Both the position numbers and the translations under genes were made by a program. Positions 15,843-22,510 of a DNA stretch of 36,924 nucleotides are shown one piece after another; the first letter of the stretch is position 1, and every line of letters starts with the position of its first letter. Under the pieces are notes generated by a model. The model saw only the letters and a list, made by a program, of their open reading frames with translations. It had not been told where the DNA came from and ran no database searches. Source of the stretch: Afipia massiliensis (GTDB lineage Bacteria > Pseudomonadota > Alphaproteobacteria > Rhizobiales > Xanthobacteraceae); assembly GCF_014203115.1 (NCBI RefSeq), contig NZ_JACHIJ010000013.1:1-36924 (forward strand). The letters are read 5' to 3'.

Positions 15843-17156
15843 ATGCCTATCACTCGCACCAAGCGTCTTTTATCCGCGGCTATTAGTACGCTTTCGCTGT
15901 TGGGATTGGCGCAAACGGCGTGCGCTCAAGGACAAACGTTTAAGCTCGGAATCGTGACGTTCACTTCCGGGCCTGGTGCAGAGTCGTTCGGTGTGCCTGC
16001 CTGGAATTCAGCAAAGATGCTCGCTGATGCATTCAATCAGGGAGGTCAGTTGCCGCCGCCATATGACAAGATCGGTTTGGGCGGTCTTAAAGTGGAAGCT
16101 TCCGTTATCGACGAGAACGGCGGCACGACCAAGCAGGTTCAGGAACTGCGAAACGCCTATGACCGCGATGGGTACGATGCGGTGATCGGTTACATCAGCT
16201 CAAGCAATTGCCTCGCGGGCGCACCCGTTGCCGAGGAGCTGAAAAAAATTCTTATACTTTTCGATTGCGGCACGCCCCGAATATTCGAGGATAACAAGTA
16301 TCGCTATGTTTTTCGCGCAACCGCGCACGCGACGATGGATAACGTCGCCATGGCTCGGTATATCGCCAAGCGCAAGCTTAAGTCGGATGACGTTGGGGGC
16401 ATTAATCCTGATTATGCCTATGGCCGCGATAACTGGAAAGATTTCCAGCAGAGCATGGTCAAGCTGAATGACAAGGCTAAGATCAAGTCGGAGCTTTGGC
16501 CGAAATTCGGTGCAGGACAATACGGCACTGAAATCTCCGCGCTGCTGCAAGCGAACCCCCAAATCGTGCACACCAGTCTTTGGGGAGGTGACCTTCAGGC
16601 GTTCATCCTGCAGGGCGCTCCGCGCAATCTTTTCAAAGACCGCCACGTTGCCATTATTGCCGCAGATCATGTCTTTCAACCGCTCGGAAGCCGTATGCCG
16701 AACGACGTGCTTGTCGGCGCGCGCGGTGAGAACGGGCCGTTTGCCGCCAAGAGCGCTCTGAATGACTGGTTTGTGGCTGCCTATGAGAAACAGTTCGCGG
16801 GTCAGGTGCCATCCCAGGCGCCCTACCGCATGGCACAGTCCGTTCTTGCTCTCAAACTTGCCGTGGACAAGGCGGCGGCGGCGAACGGCGGCAAGAAACC
16901 GACAGCCGATCAGATAGCCGATGCCCTGACAGGACTTGAATGGGAGGCACCATCGGGCCGCATCAAGATGGCACTGGGAGATGGCCATCAGGCTATCCAA
17001 GCCAATGCGATCGGCCTGACAAAGTGGAATCCTGCTACGAAGCGCGTGGAAGTTGTCGAAGTCGAGCGTTTTGCCGCGGAATGTGTGAATCCGCCGGTGA
17101 ATGTGAAATCGGAAGAATGGATCGCCCAGGGTTTTCCCGAAGCAAAGTGTAACTAG
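15843..17156 (+). CDS. ABC transporter substrate-binding protein, LivK-like, 437 aa
   Basis: This is the periplasmic binding protein of the second importer. The signal peptide spans about residues 1-28 with cleavage after ACA (KRLLSAAISTLSLLGLAQTACA), followed by QGQTFKLGIVTFTSGPGAESFGVPAWNSAKM. It is a Peripla_BP_6-type protein; the early Gly-Pro-Gly-Ala-Glu segment replaces the usual DLSG and is seen in members found with catabolic genes. The ribosome site CAGGGGGGC precedes the ATG at 15843. A strong hairpin lies between it and the permease gene, as expected for a binding protein made in excess over its membrane subunits. The operator at 15791-15808 sits directly upstream. Confidence 0.9.
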   Translation: MPITRTKRLLSAAISTLSLLGLAQTACAQGQTFKLGIVTFTSGPGAESFGVPAWNSAKMLADAFNQGGQLPPPYDKIGLGGLKVEASVIDENGGTTKQVQELRNAYDRDGYDAVIGYISSSNCLAGAPVAEELKKILILFDCGTPRIFEDNKYRYVFRATAHATMDNVAMARYIAKRKLKSDDVGGINPDYAYGRDNWKDFQQSMVKLNDKAKIKSELWPKFGAGQYGTEISALLQANPQIVHTSLWGGDLQAFILQGAPRNLFKDRHVAIIAADHVFQPLGSRMPNDVLVGARGENGPFAAKSALNDWFVAAYEKQFAGQVPSQAPYRMAQSVLALKLAVDKAAAANGGKKPTADQIADALTGLEWEAPSGRIKMALGDGHQAIQANAIGLTKWNPATKRVEVVEVERFAAECVNPPVNVKSEEWIAQGFPEAKCN

Positions 17157-17162
17157 GCATTG

Positions 17163-17195
17163 CGCACCCCGGCGCATTCGTGCGCCAGGGGTGCG
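17163..17195 (+). terminator. Strong hairpin with UUCG loop between binding protein and permease genes
   Basis: The left arm CGCACCCCGGCGCA (17163-17176), loop TTCG (17177-17180) and right arm TGCGCC + A bulge + GGGGTGCG (17181-17195) form a 14-base-pair stem with one bulged A and a UUCG loop. No U tract follows, so the likely role is mRNA 3'-end protection and partial attenuation between the binding protein and the permease, not full termination. Confidence 0.75.
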
Positions 17196-17215
17196 GCACT
17201 TCGGGGGAACTATTC

Positions 17216-18115
17216 GTGCAACTCGTGACGACGATACTTCTTGACGGTTTGATCGATGCATCGTGGATTTTCATCGTTGCGGTCGGACTCACATTAATCT
17301 TCGGTGTCTTGAACGTCCTAAATCTTGCGCATGGCAATTTCTACGCAATAGGAGCCTACGTAGCCGCGACAGTTGCGGGCTGGTACTATGCCAGCGGCGA
17401 CAATCCTCCGGCGTTCGGTCTGGTCTTGATGCTCGGCTCATCGATGCTGGTGGCAGGAATCCTCGGTCCGCTTCTCGAACGTGGGCTGCTCCGCTTTCTG
17501 TATGAGCGCGATGAAGTCATCCTGGTGCTTGTCACCTACGCGCTTTTCCTCATTCTTGAAGATGCGACCAAGCTGATTTGGGGTGTTAATCCATACTACG
17601 CGTACGATCCCTACTCGCTCTTCGGAGATTTGAAGGTCTACGGACTGACTTACGTCGGCTACGATCTTATGCTGATCGTGTTCGCCATTTTTGCCGGGAT
17701 CATCTTGTGGCTTGGGCTGAATCGCACCAAGAGCGGAAAGCTCGTGCTGGCTGTGATTCATGATCGTGACATGAGCAGCGCGCTGGGAATCAATGTCACC
17801 CGTATCTTCGTGATTGCCTTCACGATTGGTGTGTTCCTGGCTGCTATAGGCGGGGCGATTACGGCGCCGAAAATTTCGGTGCAGCCGGGTCTGGCGGTGA
17901 CTGTGGTGCTTCTCAGTTTTGCCGTGGTGGTGATCGGCGGGTTGGGCAGCATCGAAGGGGCCGCAATAGCAGCGCTTGTTGTCGGCCTGTCGCGGTCCCT
18001 TGCCATTCATCTCTGGCCATCGGCCGAGCTTTTCATCGTTTATCTGGTTATGGCGCTGATGCTCGCGATCAAGCCGCAAGGCATGTTCGGTGCGGTGCAA
18101 CTGCGGAAAATATGA
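17216..18115 (+). CDS. ABC transporter permease, LivH-like, 299 aa
   Basis: This is the membrane permease of the second importer. LivH hallmark GVLNVLNLAHGNFYAIGAY lies near residues 31-49, and VVVIGGLGSIEGAAIAALVVG near the C-terminus, ending LAIKPQGMFG. I chose the GTG at 17216 because GGGGGAAC lies eight bases upstream; an earlier ATG at 17180 would fall inside the loop-proximal part of the hairpin and add twelve odd residues. It overlaps the next permease by ATGA. Confidence 0.92.
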   Translation: MQLVTTILLDGLIDASWIFIVAVGLTLIFGVLNVLNLAHGNFYAIGAYVAATVAGWYYASGDNPPAFGLVLMLGSSMLVAGILGPLLERGLLRFLYERDEVILVLVTYALFLILEDATKLIWGVNPYYAYDPYSLFGDLKVYGLTYVGYDLMLIVFAIFAGIILWLGLNRTKSGKLVLAVIHDRDMSSALGINVTRIFVIAFTIGVFLAAIGGAITAPKISVQPGLAVTVVLLSFAVVVIGGLGSIEGAAIAALVVGLSRSLAIHLWPSAELFIVYLVMALMLAIKPQGMFGAVQLRKI

Positions 18116-19077
18116 TGACTAATACAAAGATCATTCTGGCTGCCACGGCGACGCTTGCAGCATTGCTGGCGCTAGGCCCGTTTCTGCCGGGTTGGGCGAC
18201 CTTCCTGGGCGCAGTGGCTCTGGCCAAGGGGATTACAGCGCTCGGCCTGGTGGTGATGTTGCGAAGCGGCTTGTTATCGTTCGGACAGGGGCTGTTTTAT
18301 TGCGTAGGCGGCTACGGTGCCGGTCTGCTCATGTTGTGGGGCGACGTCACCAACGCCGTCGTTCTGGTGATTGCCGGCGGGCTATCCGGACTGGTGGCGG
18401 GGCTGTTGATCGGCCCATTGCTCGCCGGATATAGGAAGATATTTTTCGCAACGCTCACGCTCGCATTGTCGATGCTGGTGCATGGCGCCTTGACAAAGGC
18501 CGATATCCTGGGCGGCTCGGATGGTTTGAATCTCCGGCCGCCAACGTTTTTCGGACTGGAGCAGACGACCGGTCTTTCGCCCGTATTTGCGATCTATGCG
18601 CTTGCCTGCGTCATCGCAGTAGCAAGCGCCTGTCTGCTTCGGATTCATTTCAGGTCTGTTCGTGGCCTGCTGTCGCTGGGGGTAAAGGACAATGAAATTC
18701 GCGTGGAATACCTTGGGACCTCGGTTCGCCGCGCGATTTTCGAGAACTATGTCGTTGCTGCATTTCTCGCAGGGATGGGTGGAGCGTTGAATGCGCTCGT
18801 GCTCGGACACATCGACCCTGAGCTCGCGTTCTGGACAACATCGGGCGAGTTTGTGTTTGTCGCTATTCTCGCGGGTCAGGTCAGCGTTGTCGCCATTTTT
18901 GTGGCATCGATCCTGCTCGAACTCGTCCGGTCATTTTCCAGCCAACACTTCCCAAATGCCTGGCAGATGACGCTTGGCATCTTCATGCTGACGGTCATCC
19001 TGTTCATGCCGAACGGCATTGGTGCGCTGTTGCAGCGCCGGCGCGGAAGCAAAATTGCGCAAGGGGAAGCTCCGTGA
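18112..19077 (+). CDS. ABC transporter permease, LivM-like, 321 aa
   Basis: This is the second permease of the second importer. The LivM hallmark is present in a variant form, GLLSFGQGLFYCVGGYGAG near residues 53-71, where the usual GHAAFFG has become GQGLFYC. Eight or so hydrophobic segments follow, and the C-terminus is basic. ATG 18112 overlaps the LivH-like stop. The variant hallmark differs from the first importer's normal sequence and suggests the two systems are old paralogues or separately acquired. Confidence 0.92.
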   Translation: MMTNTKIILAATATLAALLALGPFLPGWATFLGAVALAKGITALGLVVMLRSGLLSFGQGLFYCVGGYGAGLLMLWGDVTNAVVLVIAGGLSGLVAGLLIGPLLAGYRKIFFATLTLALSMLVHGALTKADILGGSDGLNLRPPTFFGLEQTTGLSPVFAIYALACVIAVASACLLRIHFRSVRGLLSLGVKDNEIRVEYLGTSVRRAIFENYVVAAFLAGMGGALNALVLGHIDPELAFWTTSGEFVFVAILAGQVSVVAIFVASILLELVRSFSSQHFPNAWQMTLGIFMLTVILFMPNGIGALLQRRRGSKIAQGEAP

Positions 19078-19820
19078 GTGCAATTCTGGATGTACGAAAT
19101 TTAAGAAAGTCGTTTGGAGCGATCACAGCCGCGGATGATATTTCCGTCACGATCAATGCGGGCGAACGCGTTGGTCTCATCGGAACAAACGGAGCGGGGA
19201 AAACCACCTTCGTCAACATGGTCACGGGTTATCTGCGGGCTGACGGCGGAAGTATCGTGCTCCGGGGAGCCGATATTTCTGGCAAGTCTCCGAGGGAGAT
19301 TGCGCGCGCGGGCGTTTGCCGTTCATTCCAGATCCCTCAATTATTCCTGAGTCTGACGACTGAAGAGAATCTCATCATCGCGCTGGGCATTTCGTCGGGG
19401 GAGGCGTTACGGCCGTTTGCTGGCACTGGATCGCCAGTCCTTGTTGCGTCGCTTGACGACCTGCTCACCCGATATCGTCTCCAGGAATTTCGTCATCGCG
19501 TGGTATCGGAACTGCCCGGCGGCGTTCGTAAATTGCTCGACATTGCGGTGAGCGTGACGCGTGGGCCTTCTCTGCTGCTGCTGGACGAGCCGACCAGCGG
19601 CGTCGCCGCAGAACAAAAATTCGATCTGATGGACATTGTTGTGAATGCACTGCCGAAGGACGTAACCGTCCTTTTTGTCGAGCACGACATGGATATCGTT
19701 AGCCGCTATTCGACGCGCGTTCTTGCGTTCTACGATGGGCGGATTATTTCCGATGGTCCTTCCGATGTCGTACTACAGGATTCACGCGTGAAAAGCTTCA
19801 TTACCGGCGCGCCGAACTGA
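19074..19820 (+). CDS. ABC transporter ATP-binding protein, LivG-like, 248 aa
   Basis: This is an ATPase of the second importer. Walker A GTNGAGKTTF lies near residues 37-46, Walker B is LLLLDEPTSGVA and the H-loop is VEHDM. The signature region reads LPGGVRKLLDIA, not LSGGQ, which is unusual in the third and fourth positions but still has the paired glycines. GTG 19074 overlaps the previous stop (GTGA) with AGGGGAAG upstream. The final gene of the unit starts seven bases later. Confidence 0.9.
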   Translation: MSAILDVRNLRKSFGAITAADDISVTINAGERVGLIGTNGAGKTTFVNMVTGYLRADGGSIVLRGADISGKSPREIARAGVCRSFQIPQLFLSLTTEENLIIALGISSGEALRPFAGTGSPVLVASLDDLLTRYRLQEFRHRVVSELPGGVRKLLDIAVSVTRGPSLLLLDEPTSGVAAEQKFDLMDIVVNALPKDVTVLFVEHDMDIVSRYSTRVLAFYDGRIISDGPSDVVLQDSRVKSFITGAPN

Positions 19821-19827
19821 GAAAGAT

Positions 19828-20466
19828 ATGATCGAGGTAAAGAATATCGAAGTGCTCATCAAGTCGATCGAGATTCTGCGCGGCGTGAGCCTGACACTCG
19901 CGCCGGGTGAGATGATCGGACTCGTGGGCCGCAACGGTGCCGGTAAGACCACGACGATCCGCGCGCTTATGGGACTAGCTCCTCTAAAAGACGGCGAAAT
20001 TCTCGTCGATGGCCGCAGTATCGATCACCTAAAGCCGCATCAGCGCGCGGCGCTGGGAATTGGCTATCTGCCTGAAGACCGGCGCCTCGTGCCCCTGCTT
20101 ACGGTGGAGGAAAACATCCTAGTGCCGTCTTGGGCAATGCCCCAGATCGATCACAAAAAACGGCTGGCCTTCGCTTACGATCTTTTGCCGGAAATCGCCA
20201 CAATGCGCGATCGCAAGGCTCTTCAACTCAGCGGTGGACAGCAAAAACTGGTTGCCCTTGCGCGGGCGATCATGGCTGGAACCAAGGTTCTTCTTCTTGA
20301 CGAACCGTTTGAAGGTGTCGCGCCTGCGTTGTCCCAGCGCGTGTCTGAAGTGATTGGTGCATTGCGCGGTGAAAAACTCGCGGTTCTGATCGCGCAATCC
20401 GAGGTCAACCACGCGGCAAAGATGCTTGATAGAAGTTACTCGATCGAACGCGGCACGAGCATTTAG
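19828..20466 (+). CDS. ABC transporter ATP-binding protein, LivF-like, 212 aa
   Basis: This is the second ATPase of the second importer. It has a normal Walker A GRNGAGKTTT (contrast the Arg in the paralogue at 8635), signature LSGGQQKLVALARAI, Walker B LLLDEPFEGVAP and an IAQSE switch region. At 212 residues it is about 20 shorter than usual LivF proteins because the C-terminus stops soon after SIERG. Its stop codon touches the stop of the convergent regulator gene at 20467 with no spacer. Either convergent transcripts overlap or termination lies within the neighbouring gene. Confidence 0.9.
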   Translation: MIEVKNIEVLIKSIEILRGVSLTLAPGEMIGLVGRNGAGKTTTIRALMGLAPLKDGEILVDGRSIDHLKPHQRAALGIGYLPEDRRLVPLLTVEENILVPSWAMPQIDHKKRLAFAYDLLPEIATMRDRKALQLSGGQQKLVALARAIMAGTKVLLLDEPFEGVAPALSQRVSEVIGALRGEKLAVLIAQSEVNHAAKMLDRSYSIERGTSI

Positions 20467-21249
20467 TTAGGCATGGACGTCAACGTCAAATACGAAGCGG
20501 TCGGAGCGATAGATTGTAGTTCCAGTCAAAAAGGGCTTTTCGCTCTTTGAAAGAGGTGTGAAGTAAACGACACCCATTGGAAAACCCGCCGGCATTTCGA
20601 ACAAGGCGGAATACTCCGCGCTCAGGGCGGTTGAGGCGAAACCAAATCGGGATTTGGCCACATTTAATCGAGCTCGCTTCAGCATGGCGAAGGCGAATCC
20701 GTGATTCAGTTGATCCTTCAGACGCTCGAACATTTCATCTGTCAGATACAAAAAATGCAGGCTGACCGGCTCCTCATTGGCATAAACAAGCTTTTGATGG
20801 CGGTAGATCTTGGTGCCCTGAACGATACGAAGTCTTGAAGCAATCTCTCCATCAGCGGCTATCTGGTCGCGTTTAAGTTCCTTCACCGTCGGTTTGAAGC
20901 CGGCGCGTTCGATCTCATCGCCGATAGTATGCTCCGCATCGGCAGCGAAAACGCGATGAATAACGCTCTTAGGCTTGATGAAGATTCCGCGACCCTGTTC
21001 ACCGTAAACCAGACCTTCATAGCTCAGCTCCCGCAATGCGCGTCGCACGGAGATTTCACTGACCTTGAATTCCTCCACAAGATCGGAGAGCGGCGGGAGC
21101 TTCGAGTTGGGAAGATATTTCCCGCTCGCAATACGCAAGCGCAGTTTCTCCGCAACATCTCGATACAGAAGCGAATGTCTTCCAGAACCTTTCGGAAGAA
21201 GAGGGCGTTGCAGCTTTGCCATTTGAACATTCCAGCGGTGCGTTGACAT
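20467..21249 (-). CDS. GntR-family regulator, HutC subfamily, about 260 aa
   Basis: This is a transcriptional repressor with an N-terminal winged helix (YRDVAEKLRLRIASGKYLPNSKLPPLSDLVEEFKVSEISVRRAL, GntR signature with E-F-x-V-S-x-x-S-V-R-R-A-L) and a C-terminal UTRA ligand-binding domain (EPVSLHFLYL and YFTPLSKSEKPF region). The open frame extends to 21429, but that would cross the operator at 21257-21274 and the start of the divergent gene. ATG 21249 or 21222 gives 260 or 251 residues, close to the family norm; I prefer one of these. It probably autoregulates through its upstream palindrome and controls the second importer through the matching site at 15791. Confidence 0.85.
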   Translation of the reverse strand: MSTHRWNVQMAKLQRPLLPKGSGRHSLLYRDVAEKLRLRIASGKYLPNSKLPPLSDLVEEFKVSEISVRRALRELSYEGLVYGEQGRGIFIKPKSVIHRVFAADAEHTIGDEIERAGFKPTVKELKRDQIAADGEIASRLRIVQGTKIYRHQKLVYANEEPVSLHFLYLTDEMFERLKDQLNHGFAFAMLKRARLNVAKSRFGFASTALSAEYSALFEMPAGFPMGVVYFTPLSKSEKPFLTGTTIYRSDRFVFDVDVHA

Positions 21250-21256
21250 CTCAGAC

Positions 21257-21274
21257 AACTTTGTATACAAACTT
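21257..21274 (-). promoter_or_regulatory. HutC-type operator (site 2)
   Basis: AACTTTGTATACAAACTT is an 18-bp palindrome with eight of nine pairs matched, containing a perfect 12-bp core TTTGTATACAAA (21260-21271). It lies seven bases upstream of the HutC ATG at 21249. It is nearly the same as the site at 15791-15808, so both probably bind the HutC protein. Confidence 0.68.
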
Positions 21275-21340
21275 TTGCGTAACGGCGAGCTTTGGTTGTC
21301 CGTTCGCGTTACTTGATCTGCCCGCATCGAGCGATTGAAG

Positions 21341-21356
21341 TGGATCAAAAGATCCA
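21341..21356. promoter_or_regulatory. Palindrome before the hydrolase operon
   Basis: TGGATC-AAAA-GATCCA is a perfect inverted repeat 65 bases before the GTG of the hydrolase gene. It could be a second operator in the divergent spacer. It does not resemble the HutC site, and I see no second copy in the window. Confidence 0.3.
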
Positions 21357-21421
21357 TCGTGCGGCCCGCAATAACTACTGCCGGCAACCTATAGCAGGGA
21401 GCCGAGAGGTGAGGAACTAAA

Positions 21422-22474
21422 GTGACCAAAGCTGCTGTTGAAACTGCGATCGATCAAGGCATTCATAGATTCCTAGCTGACGGCGTTCATTACAGGGACC
21501 TGATGGATATCCGCGCTGCTGCTCCTGATTGGAGTGCCTGGCCGGAAACTTGGTCGAAGTGGGCTGCCCAGGCCGAGAAGCGCGGTGAAGAGGCGCTCGC
21601 CGCTAAAACGTTGCTAACGGCGGCCACCGAGTTCGCGCGCGCTTCACTCTATTACCATTACGGGCAGTATCTTCTATTTGACGATCTGCATCTCAAGAAG
21701 CAAGTGCACGATAAGAAGCGTGATGCATTCAAGCGCGCTGCGCCGCTGCTGGAGGTGCCGATGGAGCGGGTTGAAATCCCGTTCGAAAACATCAAGATGG
21801 CCGGCTATCTCCGTGCGCCGGTTGGCGTCAGGAAGCCGCCTTGCGTCATCCTTCTGGGCGGTCTCGATACCACCAAGGAAGACTATCTGACAGTGGCGGA
21901 TCATTGCTTGCGTCGCGGACTTGCGATTCTCGCGTTTGACGGCCCCGGTCAGGGCGAAACATTGTTTGAAATGCGCTGGCGAACTGATTTCGAAAAGGCC
22001 GTCGTTGCGGCCATCGATTACGTCGAAACGCGGCCGGAGATCGACAGTAATCGCATAGGCATCATTGGTCGCAGCATGGGCGGTTGCTACGCGCCGAAGA
22101 CGGCTGCCATCGATAAGCGTATCAAGGCTCTTGTCGCGTGGGGTGTGATGTATCACCTCCAGAACCTTGCGGAAGTGCCAAAGCACACGCTTGAAGGCTT
22201 CATGTTCGTGAGCGGAAGCAAAACTCTTGAAGAGGCAAAGGCATTCTACGATACTATCGACTTGTCAAAATATGCTCCGAGCATCACATGCCCGACGTTG
22301 GTGGTTCATGGAGGACTCGATGTGATCACCCCGATCGATAACGCGACAAGCCTTATCAGGGATCTGAAATGTCACGTCGAAACCATCATCTGGGATGATA
22401 GCGTGCATTGTTGCCACGATCGTGCACATATTGTCCGCCCGGCACTGGCTGATTTCATGTTGAGGCATCTCTGA
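21422..22474 (+). CDS. Alpha/beta hydrolase, 2,6-dihydroxypseudooxynicotine hydrolase-like, 350 aa
   Basis: This is an alpha/beta-hydrolase with a long helical N-terminal domain (about residues 1-125) ahead of the catalytic fold, the architecture of the FrsA / dihydroxypseudooxynicotine-hydrolase group, whose nicotine-pathway member cleaves a C-C bond. The triad is visible: Ser218 in GRSMGG, Asp300 in GGLDVITP and His329 in DSVHCCH. The oxyanion region is LLGGLDTTKED and the FDGPGQGET block is typical of the group. GTG 21422 has GAGGTGAGG upstream. It is the first gene of an operon with a molybdenum hydroxylase, which fits ring hydroxylation followed by hydrolytic side-chain or ring C-C cleavage; the substrate is inference. 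Confidence 0.87.
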   Translation: MTKAAVETAIDQGIHRFLADGVHYRDLMDIRAAAPDWSAWPETWSKWAAQAEKRGEEALAAKTLLTAATEFARASLYYHYGQYLLFDDLHLKKQVHDKKRDAFKRAAPLLEVPMERVEIPFENIKMAGYLRAPVGVRKPPCVILLGGLDTTKEDYLTVADHCLRRGLAILAFDGPGQGETLFEMRWRTDFEKAVVAAIDYVETRPEIDSNRIGIIGRSMGGCYAPKTAAIDKRIKALVAWGVMYHLQNLAEVPKHTLEGFMFVSGSKTLEEAKAFYDTIDLSKYAPSITCPTLVVHGGLDVITPIDNATSLIRDLKCHVETIIWDDSVHCCHDRAHIVRPALADFMLRHL

Positions 22475-22510
22475 GAGCATAAAAAAGCATTCCTCGCACA
22501 GGTCGATAGC

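Noticed and set aside
16200..17261. 353-codon minus-strand frame
   Set aside because: Antisense to the substrate-binding protein, runs through the hairpin, and resembles no family.
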